Source: Saprospira grandis (GTDB lineage Bacteria > Bacteroidota > Bacteroidia > Chitinophagales > Saprospiraceae). Taken from it: a stretch of DNA of 64,000 nt. The position numbers and the translations under genes are program-made. Position 1 is the first letter of the stretch. Each line of letters begins with the position of its first letter. Below, piece by piece: positions 53,273-60,563 of the stretch. Under the pieces are notes generated by a model. That model was not told the DNA's origin, searched no databases, and saw only the letters and a list, made by a program, of their open reading frames with translations. The DNA lies in the NCBI RefSeq assembly GCF_027594745.1, contig NZ_CP110854.1, forward strand, positions 3,117,501 through 3,181,500. The letters are read 5' to 3'.

Positions 53273-54301
53273 TCAGGCCTTCCAGCTTGCTTCTACCTCT
53301 TGCCAACGCTTTTTGCGTATGCGGTTGATGATGAGGTCTACACTTTCAATGACTAAATCATTGGCCAAATTATCTTTTTCGCCTTTGCTGTGCTCGCTCA
53401 TCTGAAAAATAACCTCCAAAACAGCGGCCACGGTAGTTTCCAAAACCACCAAATGCTCTTTGTTGGCTAGGTCGGTGGTCAAGCGGTCAATCACTCCAAA
53501 GGTAATGCTCGAGACGGCCTGCTCTACATCCTGCTGTATAGATTTGCCCAAAACGGGAATCTTCTGCAGCCGCTTGAGCTCTTTGTTCCCATGCGTGATT
53601 TCCTCAATAATATCTTTTAAATAGGCCTGTATTTCATAGCGATGCCGATGATAATGCAGTTGTAAACCCGCCTGAATATGCCCAGCCGCCCAATCCGTTA
53701 GCTCCGCATGCTTGGGCCGAAATACATCCTGGGCCAAGGCTTTGGACAAGGGCGTCCCCCGCCGAATCTCAATTTTGGCCTCTTCCAATAAAGAAATCGC
53801 CACCCGATCAGAAATTTCTTCTACCGCAATGTTGTAGTAATGAATGACTAAACGAAATAGGCTGTAGTTGTACAAATTGATGAATTTCCATTTGTGCAAA
53901 CTATACAATAATGCAATGACCCGCAAAAAACGCAAAACCCGAAAAGAACTCAAGGGAATACAACCCAAGACATCATACCAATGCACAATGGGGTAGAAAA
54001 ACCACTTGGCATAACGCTTTTTCCAAATGGCCCACAACCAACGCAAACTAATTTCTACAATAAAAAAGGTCCCGAATATCGTCGACTCATAAAGCAAAAA
54101 ACTCTGATGCACTTCCTCAAAGTACCAACTGCTAAATTTAGGCAAAAAGGCATCAAAGAGTTGTTCCCGAATGAGTTTGACGCCAAAAATTTGATCAAAG
54201 GCAATCCAACTCAAGTCCAAAACGACCAAAATTAACATCAATAGGTCCAGTAATATCGCCTGCCGATGGGCTATTTGTTCTCGCTGCTCTGCTGTACTCA
54301 T
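53273..54301 (-). CDS. Voltage-sensor-domain protein without a channel pore
   Basis: 342 residues from ATG 54301; the longer frame enters the dispersed element. Four membrane segments read like a voltage-sensor domain of the Ion_trans family: S1 (14-35), S2 (TIFGTFFIVEISLRW, Glu83 and Arg87), S3 (FFYPIVHWYDVLGCIPL, Asp110), and an S4 with arginines every third residue (FRVLRFLRVIA, Arg121/124/127). No S5-pore-S6 follows. Instead there is a C-terminal cytoplasmic helical region of about 200 residues (ETTVAAVLEVIFQMSEHS). Possible voltage-regulated protein or proton pathway; function inferred only. Confidence 0.7.
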   Translation of the reverse strand: MSTAEQREQIAHRQAILLDLLMLILVVLDLSWIAFDQIFGVKLIREQLFDAFLPKFSSWYFEEVHQSFLLYESTIFGTFFIVEISLRWLWAIWKKRYAKWFFYPIVHWYDVLGCIPLSSFRVLRFLRVIALLYSLHKWKFINLYNYSLFRLVIHYYNIAVEEISDRVAISLLEEAKIEIRRGTPLSKALAQDVFRPKHAELTDWAAGHIQAGLQLHYHRHRYEIQAYLKDIIEEITHGNKELKRLQKIPVLGKSIQQDVEQAVSSITFGVIDRLTTDLANKEHLVVLETTVAAVLEVIFQMSEHSKGEKDNLANDLVIESVDLIINRIRKKRWQEVEASWKA

Positions 54302-54332
54302 ATTCTTTTCTACTGCTTCTTTTTTATGATTT

Positions 54333-54538
54333 GGGGCTGCCCCTTCCGCAGGGTTGAAACCCAGCGCAAAGCGGCATCGCTTTGCGAGCTTATACAAAAT
54401 GAGGGTTAAAACCCTCATGAATGATTGGTCGGGTCGGGCTGTGCAGGGGCTCGCAGGTCTGCTCGGCCCTTCACAAAACTTCGCTAGCGCTCGTTTTGTT
54501 CGGTCTGGCCTTTGGCCCCCCCTTTCCATCCCTCAGCC
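54333..54538 (+). repeat. Dispersed GC-rich structured element, copy 18 (forward, subfamily B, extended left arm)
   Basis: GGGGCTGCCCC to CCATCCCTCAGCC with the pair GGGG/CCCC, unusual for B. The left arm has the same three-hairpin extension as copy 11; its first hairpin is GGGTT-GAA-ACCC here but CAGC-type there, while the other two are nearly identical. Confidence 0.85.
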
Positions 54539-54564
54539 AGGCGCTGCGCGCCTTCTGGATCCCA

Positions 54565-55092
54565 CTATTCGGCCAAGCCCTTGAGCAAGCTTCTTCTGTT
54601 GTTCTGCTCTAAGACCTTAAAGGTATAATTATACAAATTTTTTTGGTCCTTCTCATGGGCCTCCTCGCTCAATAGGGTCCAGTCTTCTGCCTTAAGCTCA
54701 GGAAAAAAGGTATCGGCCCCCTGTAAGTCAATTTCTACTTCTGTCAAATAAAGTTTATGGCAAAAAGGAAGCGCCTGCCGATAAATTTGCCCCCCGCCAA
54801 TAATAAATACTTCTTCGCAGCCTTCCTTTTTTAGGGTTTTCAAACTCTCCCAAAGTGAGGGGAAAACCTCTATGCCTTCTGCACTGTATTTCTTTTGTCG
54901 GCTCAATACGATGTTACGCCGCTTGGGCAAGGGCCGCCCCAAAGAAACAAAGGTTTTTCGGCCCATAATGATGGGATGCCCTAGGGTGGTGGCCTTAAAG
55001 TAACGCAAATCAGCCGGCAAATACCAAGGCATTTTATTGCCCTTGCCAATGGCTCGGTTTTGGTTGCAAGCCACAATAGCAGATATAATCAT
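54565..55092 (-). CDS. folA: Dihydrofolate reductase
   Basis: 175 residues. IISAIVACNQNRAIGKGNKMPWYLPADL with catalytic Asp28, then IIMGRKTFVSLGRPLPKRRN (NADPH site) and EVFIIGGGQIYRQALPF. It reduces dihydrofolate to tetrahydrofolate with NADPH. Another folate gene, folB, lies 1.2 kb away on the other strand. Confidence 0.95.
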   Translation of the reverse strand: MIISAIVACNQNRAIGKGNKMPWYLPADLRYFKATTLGHPIIMGRKTFVSLGRPLPKRRNIVLSRQKKYSAEGIEVFPSLWESLKTLKKEGCEEVFIIGGGQIYRQALPFCHKLYLTEVEIDLQGADTFFPELKAEDWTLLSEEAHEKDQKNLYNYTFKVLEQNNRRSLLKGLAE

Positions 55093-55201
55093 AGCAAATG
55101 TTTGTTAGCAAAATAAAAGAAGTTCGTAACTATTGTTACAAGGAACAAGTTGGCAAAAGTTTAAGTTAAGTAAAAAAAAGTAGAGTTAGGGACTAGTTGA
55201 A

Positions 55202-55882
55202 ATGCGGTCCCCAAAAAAAAGAACAATGAAAGCAAAATTTATTCGCCATCTGCAGGCAGAAATCGCTCAAAAATTACCCGGACAAGCCGCACAAAAAGAA
55301 ATGATGGGCCAAGCCCTCGCCCGAAGAGCAGACCAAGAGTCGCGCTTCAAATTGCCCAAAAAATATAAAGAAGCGGCTACTTTGCTTTTGCTGTATATGC
55401 ACAAAGGAGAATGGCATACGGCGCTAATGCAACGGCCCGCTTCGCCTTATCCCCATAGCAAGCAAATTAGCTTTCCTGGTGGGGGACTAGAGGTCTTTGA
55501 TGCCGGCCCGGCCGCTGCCGCCCTCCGAGAAACAGAAGAGGAGTTTGGCGTTTTGGCCGAAACTGTAGAGCTCTTAGGCCCTATGACTCCACTCTATATT
55601 CCCGTGAGCAATTATTTGGTCTACCCCTTTGTGGGCTATTTAGAAGAACGACCCAATTTTGTTCCCGATGCCGAAGAAGTGGAAGAGATTATCGAAATCC
55701 CATTAGCCGAATTGCTCGATTCTACGAACCGAAAATCTAAGGATATTCAAACCTATAATGGCCGCATTTTGCCCAATATGCCGTATTTTGACCTTTGCGG
55801 AAAAACAGTTTGGGGCGCCACCGCCATGATGCTCAGTGAGTTTGTGGCCCTTTGCAAGGCCTTGGCCCAAGAAGCCGCCTGA
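55202..55882 (+). CDS. NUDIX hydrolase, CoA diphosphatase (NudL)-like
   Basis: 226 residues from ATG 55202; ATG 55226 is an equally plausible start. Motif order fits the NudL/CoAse branch: ALMQRPASPYPHSKQISFPGG, then DAGPAAAALRETEEEFGV containing the RExxEE metal site. The first Nudix-box Glu is displaced, as in many CoA diphosphatases. It likely hydrolyses CoA or a related pyrophosphate. Monocistronic with a terminator. Confidence 0.83.
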   Translation: MRSPKKRTMKAKFIRHLQAEIAQKLPGQAAQKEMMGQALARRADQESRFKLPKKYKEAATLLLLYMHKGEWHTALMQRPASPYPHSKQISFPGGGLEVFDAGPAAAALRETEEEFGVLAETVELLGPMTPLYIPVSNYLVYPFVGYLEERPNFVPDAEEVEEIIEIPLAELLDSTNRKSKDIQTYNGRILPNMPYFDLCGKTVWGATAMMLSEFVALCKALAQEAA

Positions 55883-55896
55883 AGAAATTAACCCCC

Positions 55897-55933
55897 AAAA
55901 AAAGGGCTGTCGATCATCGACAGCCCTTTTTTT
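55897..55933 (+). terminator. Rho-independent terminator
   Basis: AGGGCTGTCGA-TCA-TCGACAGCCCT flanked by seven A and seven T, after the NUDIX gene. Its stem resembles the terminator at 24638-24674. Confidence 0.9.
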
Positions 55934-55971
55934 ATGGAAAAATATCTTACTTTTAGAACGCTGCGCCCAAT

Positions 55972-56085
55972 GGCCTAGCGATGTGCAGCAGTGGCCGTTA
56001 GGCCAGACCCAGGCGGCTTTGCCGCCGCAGGGCCGAGCGAACAGCGAGCTGCGGAACGTAGCGCCCGCCGAAGGCGGGAGGCCCC
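55972..56085 (-). repeat. Dispersed GC-rich structured element, copy 19 (reverse, subfamily C)
   Basis: GGCCTAGCGATGTGCAGCAG to GGAGGCCCC then AAAA. Left arm CCCGCC-TTCG-GGCGGG, central hairpin GGCGGC/GCCGCC, long-range pair GCAG/CTGC. Confidence 0.87.
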
Positions 56086-56092
56086 AAAACAG

Positions 56093-56230
56093 CAGCGAGC
56101 TGCGACAACCAGCCCCTATAGGGGCGCCAGTTCGATGACCAAAGGGAATAAACGACAACAAGAACTTTAGTTCGCAGTTCGACGACCAAAGGGAGTAACC
56201 GCCGACGACCGAAGGGAGGCGGGAGGCCCC
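56093..56230 (-). repeat. Partial, rearranged copy of the dispersed element
   Basis: Directly after copy 19 comes only the left half (CAGCGAGCTGCG) with a repeated segment (GTTCGATGACCAAAGGGA, GTTCGACGACCAAAGGGA, CCGACGACCGAAGGGAGG) and the end GGAGGCCCC plus six A. It looks like slippage or partial duplication of the left arm. Confidence 0.65.
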
Positions 56231-56279
56231 AAAAAATAAATTGAATCAACAGCAGAAATAAATACAGCAGCCTAACGCT

Positions 56280-56804
56280 ATGGGAAGAATAGGAATTGAG
56301 GGCATGGAGTTTTATGCCTATCACGGATTTTATGAGGAGGAACGCAAAATGGGCGGCCGCTATCGCCTAGATGTGTATGTGGAAACCGCCACAGGAAAGG
56401 TGGGCAAAACCGATGAATTGGGCGATACCGTGAATTATGAAACCATTTATCGGGCGGCTAAGGTAGAAATGGCCAAGCCCTCTAAAATGATTGAACATCT
56501 GGCCCAGCGGATTATGGACCGACTGCGCTCTATTTTGAGTAAGGCGGCCGATATTGAGCTGCGCCTTTCTAAGTTGGACCCGCCCTTGGGCGGCCCTGTT
56601 AGCCGCACTTTTGTTGAGCTGCGGCAAAATTTTGTGGTCAAATGCGGCAAATGTGGCAAAAGCTTTTTGCAGCATGAAGCTGGCGAATGTTGGGAAAAAC
56701 ATGGTTTGATTTATCCCGAAACCAAGGCCACCCTCATCCGAAATCATGGCCCCAATATTTGCGAAAATTGTATTCAACCCCACCTGATTAAAAATAAAGA
56801 TTAG
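56280..56804 (+). CDS. folB: Dihydroneopterin aldolase fused to a C-terminal zinc-finger-like tail
   Basis: 174 residues. Residues 1-118 are a normal FolB: GIEGMEFYAYHGFYEEERKMGG (catalytic Glu region), DTVNYETIY, EHLAQRIMDRL, and Lys98 in LSKLDPPLGG; it splits dihydroneopterin into glycolaldehyde and 6-hydroxymethyl-dihydropterin. Residues 119-174 are an extra segment with CGKC (Cys122, Cys125), Cys137 and CENC (Cys161, Cys164), shaped like a zinc ribbon. FolB proteins usually stop near residue 120. It begins an operon: the next gene starts immediately after the stop. Confidence 0.85.
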   Translation: MGRIGIEGMEFYAYHGFYEEERKMGGRYRLDVYVETATGKVGKTDELGDTVNYETIYRAAKVEMAKPSKMIEHLAQRIMDRLRSILSKAADIELRLSKLDPPLGGPVSRTFVELRQNFVVKCGKCGKSFLQHEAGECWEKHGLIYPETKATLIRNHGPNICENCIQPHLIKNKD

Positions 56805-58148
56805 ATGTCTAGCTCTCCCGCCAATCGTTTTTTAGCTCCCGTTTTTCAAGCACTCAGTCCCCGCCTTTGGGAGCTGAGTACGGGTCCCTATTTTCAGGGA
56901 CAGGTCCTTATTGTTGGGGCTGGTTTGGCTGGCCTGACGGCGGCCTATATGCTTAAGCAGCAGGGCTTGCGGCCCATTATTTTAGAGGCTAAAAAGCGTC
57001 CCGCTGGCCGCTTGGCCAATCTCCGAAACTGGGCCGATATGCCGCTAGAACTAGGCGCAGAATGGTTGCATGGGCAGCGCTCTACGCTTTTTCGCTGGTT
57101 AGATGGCCAGTACCAAAACCAAATTGTAGAAGATGAAGGGGAGGAGTTTGTGCCTTACAAACAGCAGTTGCGGGCCCTAGAGGATTATCCTGGCGCAGAG
57201 GTTTTGCTCGAGCGACTCAATGAGTTGGGCTATGAAGAAGCGCCCATTAAAGGCAATTTATTGGATTGGGCCGAGCAAAATGGCATTGATCAGGCGCTTT
57301 ATCCTTTGTTGGACTATTGGGCTGGCGAATGGGGCTGCTCGGCCAAGGAGTTGGGGATAGAAGCCCTAGCCAAAATCAATAGACAATGGTCTTCTGGCGA
57401 TCTGGACTTTAAGGCAGAGCCCTCGCTCTATGATCTTATTGATGAGTCGCTGATCCGTCCGCTCCGCCCATATTTGCAGTTGGGCCAGGCCGTAAAACAT
57501 ATTGATTATAGTGGGGAGCAGATTAAGGTCTTTACCCAAGATCAAACGATTGTGGTGGATAAGGTCCTACTAACCGTTCCCCTGCCCGTTTTGCAAAAGG
57601 AGAGCATTAGCTTTGCGCCCAGTTTGCCCACAGCCAAAACTGCAGCAATTCAGCGACTAAAAATGGGCGATGGCCTGAAAATCTTCTTTAAATTTAATCG
57701 CCTATTTTGGAGCGGCGATATTATTGGGGCCAAAATGGCTAGCAGTTATATTGATACGCAGGCTTATAAGTCGGGCAAGGATGCTATTCTTTGCGCCTGG
57801 GCCTTTGGCGAAAAGGCCGAAATTCTACGAAATATGGGCCAAGAGCTCGCTAGCCGAGCCATTTTAGCCGAATTAGATAGCCTTTATGTGGGGGCGGCCA
57901 GCAGCCATTTTGAAAAATATTATTGGCAGGACTGGAGCCAAGAGGAGCATATCTGGGGCGCCTATTCTTATCCCTCCAATAGCGAGCAGCCCGGCGATAG
58001 AGCCGAACTGCAAGCCCCGATCGATTATAAATTGTATTTTGCTGGCGAAGCCTGCCACCCTAAGGGGCATATCCAAAGCCTTCATGGGGCCTTTGAAACA
58101 GGTTATGAGGCGGCCCTGCAAATCTTGATGGACCTAAATGTATCTTAA
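56805..58148 (+). CDS. FAD-dependent amine oxidase family protein
   Basis: 447 residues. The dinucleotide-binding motif GAGLAGLTAAYML (38-50) and ILEAKKRPAGRL are followed by LELGAEWLHGQ, and the C-terminal FAD motif YFAGEACHPKGHIQSLHGAFETGYEAA is typical of monoamine oxidase / polyamine oxidase flavoproteins. No signal peptide, so cytoplasmic. Substrate unknown. It follows folB with no spacing and overlaps the next gene by one base (TAATG). Confidence 0.88.
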   Translation: MSSSPANRFLAPVFQALSPRLWELSTGPYFQGQVLIVGAGLAGLTAAYMLKQQGLRPIILEAKKRPAGRLANLRNWADMPLELGAEWLHGQRSTLFRWLDGQYQNQIVEDEGEEFVPYKQQLRALEDYPGAEVLLERLNELGYEEAPIKGNLLDWAEQNGIDQALYPLLDYWAGEWGCSAKELGIEALAKINRQWSSGDLDFKAEPSLYDLIDESLIRPLRPYLQLGQAVKHIDYSGEQIKVFTQDQTIVVDKVLLTVPLPVLQKESISFAPSLPTAKTAAIQRLKMGDGLKIFFKFNRLFWSGDIIGAKMASSYIDTQAYKSGKDAILCAWAFGEKAEILRNMGQELASRAILAELDSLYVGAASSHFEKYYWQDWSQEEHIWGAYSYPSNSEQPGDRAELQAPIDYKLYFAGEACHPKGHIQSLHGAFETGYEAALQILMDLNVS

Positions 58149-58675
58149 TGAAAACGACCTATAGAGGAATTCAAAAATCTTTGGCCCACCCCAAAGCCCT
58201 GGCCTTATTTAAAGGCGATTTTTTCTGGGATAGCCGCGACCAACTAGCGCCTTTTGGGGCCATGGAGGGCTACCAAAGCCTAAAAGCTTATCTGCTTTGG
58301 CGAGAAACAGCGCCCCAAGCAGATCCCCTAGAGTTTGTTACTGATTGGATGAGCAAAAGGAGAAAGCTGAATTTGGCCCAATATGGTCCTCATTTGCTCA
58401 ATCGAAAGAAAATAGAAGCACAGATTGCCGATCGCCGCTTTCGCGATGAGCTAGAAATTCTCTCTACCGATAGTTATCTTCTGGCGGCCTGCTTGGCCCC
58501 TTTGGTCCTTGAAGGCGAGCTGCCCCGCAGCCTTTGGCCCTATCTGCAAACCGCTATAGACCGCCTGATGCTCTGGAACGAATTGCAGCCCGAATTTGGC
58601 CCAGAATGTAGCCAGCAGATTATGTATCTCTACCAAATTAAGCAAGAACTACAGCCCATTTTTAGCGCCCAATAA
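58148..58675 (+). CDS. Conserved-looking helical protein of unknown function
   Basis: 175 residues, cytoplasmic, mostly alpha-helical and Leu/Trp/Tyr-rich (FFWDSRDQLAPFGAMEGY, YLLAACLAPLVLEGELPR). Not recognised. Its ATG overlaps the stop of the amine oxidase gene, so the two are translationally coupled and may work together. Confidence 0.7.
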   Translation: MKTTYRGIQKSLAHPKALALFKGDFFWDSRDQLAPFGAMEGYQSLKAYLLWRETAPQADPLEFVTDWMSKRRKLNLAQYGPHLLNRKKIEAQIADRRFRDELEILSTDSYLLAACLAPLVLEGELPRSLWPYLQTAIDRLMLWNELQPEFGPECSQQIMYLYQIKQELQPIFSAQ

Positions 58676-58687
58676 ATCTTAGCCACT

Positions 58688-59638
58688 ATGAGAAAACTCG
58701 CCTTAATCGGCCTTTTGGCCCTCTTTATTTCGCCTAGCTTTGCCCAAGGCCTCTTGCCGCCCAAAGATAAAAAGCCCAGAGAACGCATCCTCTCCAATAA
58801 GTCGGAAGAGGGAATGACCCACCTTATTATCAGACTCGAAAAACCAGCATATAGGGCCCAAAGAGCAATTGGCTATAAAGAGGCCCGTGCTAAGCTGAAG
58901 GTTGAGTTTACGGTCTATGATATCCGAAATCGAGGTACCGATTTAGGTAATACTTATATTGCGTATTATGATCCCAAGGGAGATGAATGGGGCATCTATT
59001 TGCCACATAATACAGCCTTTAAAGTGCGTATGTCGCACCCCAGTTTCAAAACTATTACACGCAATTTTATTACCGCCGAGCATCCTGCCGACCTCATGGA
59101 GGAGCGCCTAGAAGTAGAGGAGGTCCCTTATACTTATCATAAGGGCGTAAAAACCTATTACCTCAAAACGATGCTCCGCTTTTCCGAAACGATTGTGGTC
59201 CATTTTAATGGGGGCGATCCCATGGAGCATATGACTTATCTGCAAGAAAATTTCAATGCGGAAAAGGTCCAAAAGCTACCGCATGTCAATAGCTTTTTCC
59301 TGACCCTCAATATCCAGAGCCAAGAGTCTTTGGCGGAGATTCTGCTGCGGCAAGCTCTAGGCGACAAAGCCTTGCCTGAGGGCTATTATTTTGGTCCAGC
59401 CATTACCGAGGCGATCGAGAAGTTGCAAAAGTATCCTTTTACCAAATATGCAGAGCCCAGTTTTGTCGTTTGGCCCAATAAGGAGCCTTATCTCTCCAAA
59501 AATGATTATAGCCAGCTCTCTAATATGACTGCCGATTTTAAGAAACGAAAGTTTACAGAGCATATCCTCCTGAACCCCGATGATTTCGAGAAGAGTAAGG
59601 ATTATAAGCATAAGCTTTTACTAGAATTACAAAAGTAA
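58688..59638 (+). CDS. Secreted protein with a subtilase-propeptide-like domain
   Basis: 316 residues, signal peptide MRKLALIGLLALFISPSFA. The N-terminal 150 residues are beta-rich (TVYDIRNRGTDLGNTYIAYYDP). The C-terminal part (THLQENF-like helix, KLPHVNSFFLTLNIQSQESLAE, then FTKYAEPSFVVWPN) resembles the inhibitory propeptide of S8 subtilases, where a YAEPN motif precedes the protease. No protease follows it here. Twelve bp after the previous gene, likely the last gene of the folB operon. A terminator follows. Confidence 0.65.
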   Translation: MRKLALIGLLALFISPSFAQGLLPPKDKKPRERILSNKSEEGMTHLIIRLEKPAYRAQRAIGYKEARAKLKVEFTVYDIRNRGTDLGNTYIAYYDPKGDEWGIYLPHNTAFKVRMSHPSFKTITRNFITAEHPADLMEERLEVEEVPYTYHKGVKTYYLKTMLRFSETIVVHFNGGDPMEHMTYLQENFNAEKVQKLPHVNSFFLTLNIQSQESLAEILLRQALGDKALPEGYYFGPAITEAIEKLQKYPFTKYAEPSFVVWPNKEPYLSKNDYSQLSNMTADFKKRKFTEHILLNPDDFEKSKDYKHKLLLELQK

Positions 59639-59647
59639 GGCCTCACG

Positions 59648-59683
59648 AACTCCTCAACAGTTTACTGTTGGGGAGTTTTTTTT
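59648..59683 (+). terminator. Rho-independent terminator of the folB operon
   Basis: AACTCC-CAACAG paired with CTGTTGGGGAGTT, then eight T. It leads directly into the next copy of the dispersed element. Confidence 0.88.
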
Positions 59684-59684
59684 G

Positions 59685-59820
59685 GGGGCCCGCGGCCGCC
59701 CTTTTGAGTAGGGGCGGCCGCCGCTATGCTGCGGGGCTCGCAAGTCTGCTCGGCCCTGCAGGCAGGCTTTGCCTGCCTTTGGTCTGGCCCTTCGGGCCAC
59801 CCGCTCCGCAGCGCTGGGCC
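59685..59820 (+). repeat. Dispersed GC-rich structured element, copy 20 (forward, subfamily A)
   Basis: GGGGCCCGCGGCCGCCC left arm, central hairpin GGCAGGC-TTT-GCCTGCC, right end CAGCGCTGGGCC. Long-range pair CGGG/CCCG. Confidence 0.87.
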
Positions 59821-59841
59821 CTCAGCGGCCCTGCGGGCCTT

Positions 59842-59957
59842 TGCCGAAAAGCGGTATTCGTCGCTGCGCTCCTCATTCGTTTTCACGACCCCGCCCACCC
59901 GCCCCTCCTCGGGATTCCCTAAGGAATCCCTCAGGGGTACTGTTGGCGGGGTTTTTA
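59842..59957 (+). repeat. Second dispersed element (GGATTCC hairpin type), copy 2
   Basis: GGTATTCGTCGCTGCGCTCCTC, a CCGCCCACCCGCCCC tract and the hairpin GGGATTCC-CTAA-GGAATCCC. It is the reverse complement of the element at 37563-37647; in both places it abuts the GC-rich element. The 925-bp gap 59639-60563 holds the terminator, this element, copy 20 and the array at 60065, but no gene. Confidence 0.6.
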
Positions 59958-60064
59958 CAAAGAAACAACCCCATCTCCTAGGCCCCCAACTTCCAGGCCC
60001 AAAAAAACAACCGTCCAGCGTCCAGCTGCAGCTCAGCAACAACCCTGGCGTTGCGCCAGCCTTC

Positions 60065-60330
60065 ATCTGCAGTTGCAAAACGGCCCTATACAGTCGTTCA
60101 GAGGCAATCTGCAACTGCAAAACGGCTCTGGGGAATCCCCAGAGCTAATTTGCAACTGCAAAACAGCTCTATACAGTTGTTCAGAGCTAATCTGCAAATG
60201 CAGAACGGCTCTATACAGTTGTTCAGAGGCAATCTGCAAATGCAAAACGGCTCTGGGGAATCCCCAGAGTTAATCTGCAAATGCAAAACAGCTCTATACA
60301 GTTGTTCAGAGCTAATCTGCAATTTACAAA
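60065..60330. repeat. 41/42-bp tandem hairpin array with two alternating hairpin types
   Basis: The phrase ATCTGC (once ATTTGC) recurs at 60065, 60107, 60148, 60190, 60232, 60273 and 60315. Each unit is a linker (TCTGCAAATGCAAAACGG) plus one of two hairpins: type A CTCTATACAGTTGTTCAGAG (42-bp units) or type B CTCTGGGGAATCCCCAGAG (41-bp units), in order A-B-A-A-B-A. Type B shares its GGGGAATCCCC core and GGCT...AGCTAA flanks with the array at 19786-20188. Periods of 41/42 argue against coding. Confidence 0.88.
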
Positions 60331-60441
60331 CTCCTCCGGGCGTATCTCTAAGGTCCTATCTTTTTTTTCTGGACTCCCCCTACTACAGTTTAACTATAGT
60401 CGCTTAGAATCGAAATATAGCAGCCAACTGATTTTTGGACC

Positions 60442-60472
60442 AAAAAAAGGCGCAAAACTCAAGTTTTGCGCC
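60442..60472 (-). terminator. Terminator downstream of the 60564-62036 gene
   Basis: On the - strand GGCGCAAAACT/AGTTTTGCGCC stem followed by seven T, about 90 bp after that gene's stop. Confidence 0.8.
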
Positions 60473-60563
60473 CTTAATCGGACCTTCCTCTAGGCTTCCT
60501 TTTTTTTGGACCAAAAGGGCCTGCTCCCCAGAGAGCATCTTTTGCTATCTTCCTTTTTAAGCC

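Noticed and set aside
60065..60330. CRISPR array or repeat-protein gene
   Set aside because: No unique spacers or cas genes, and the 41/42-bp alternation breaks any reading frame.
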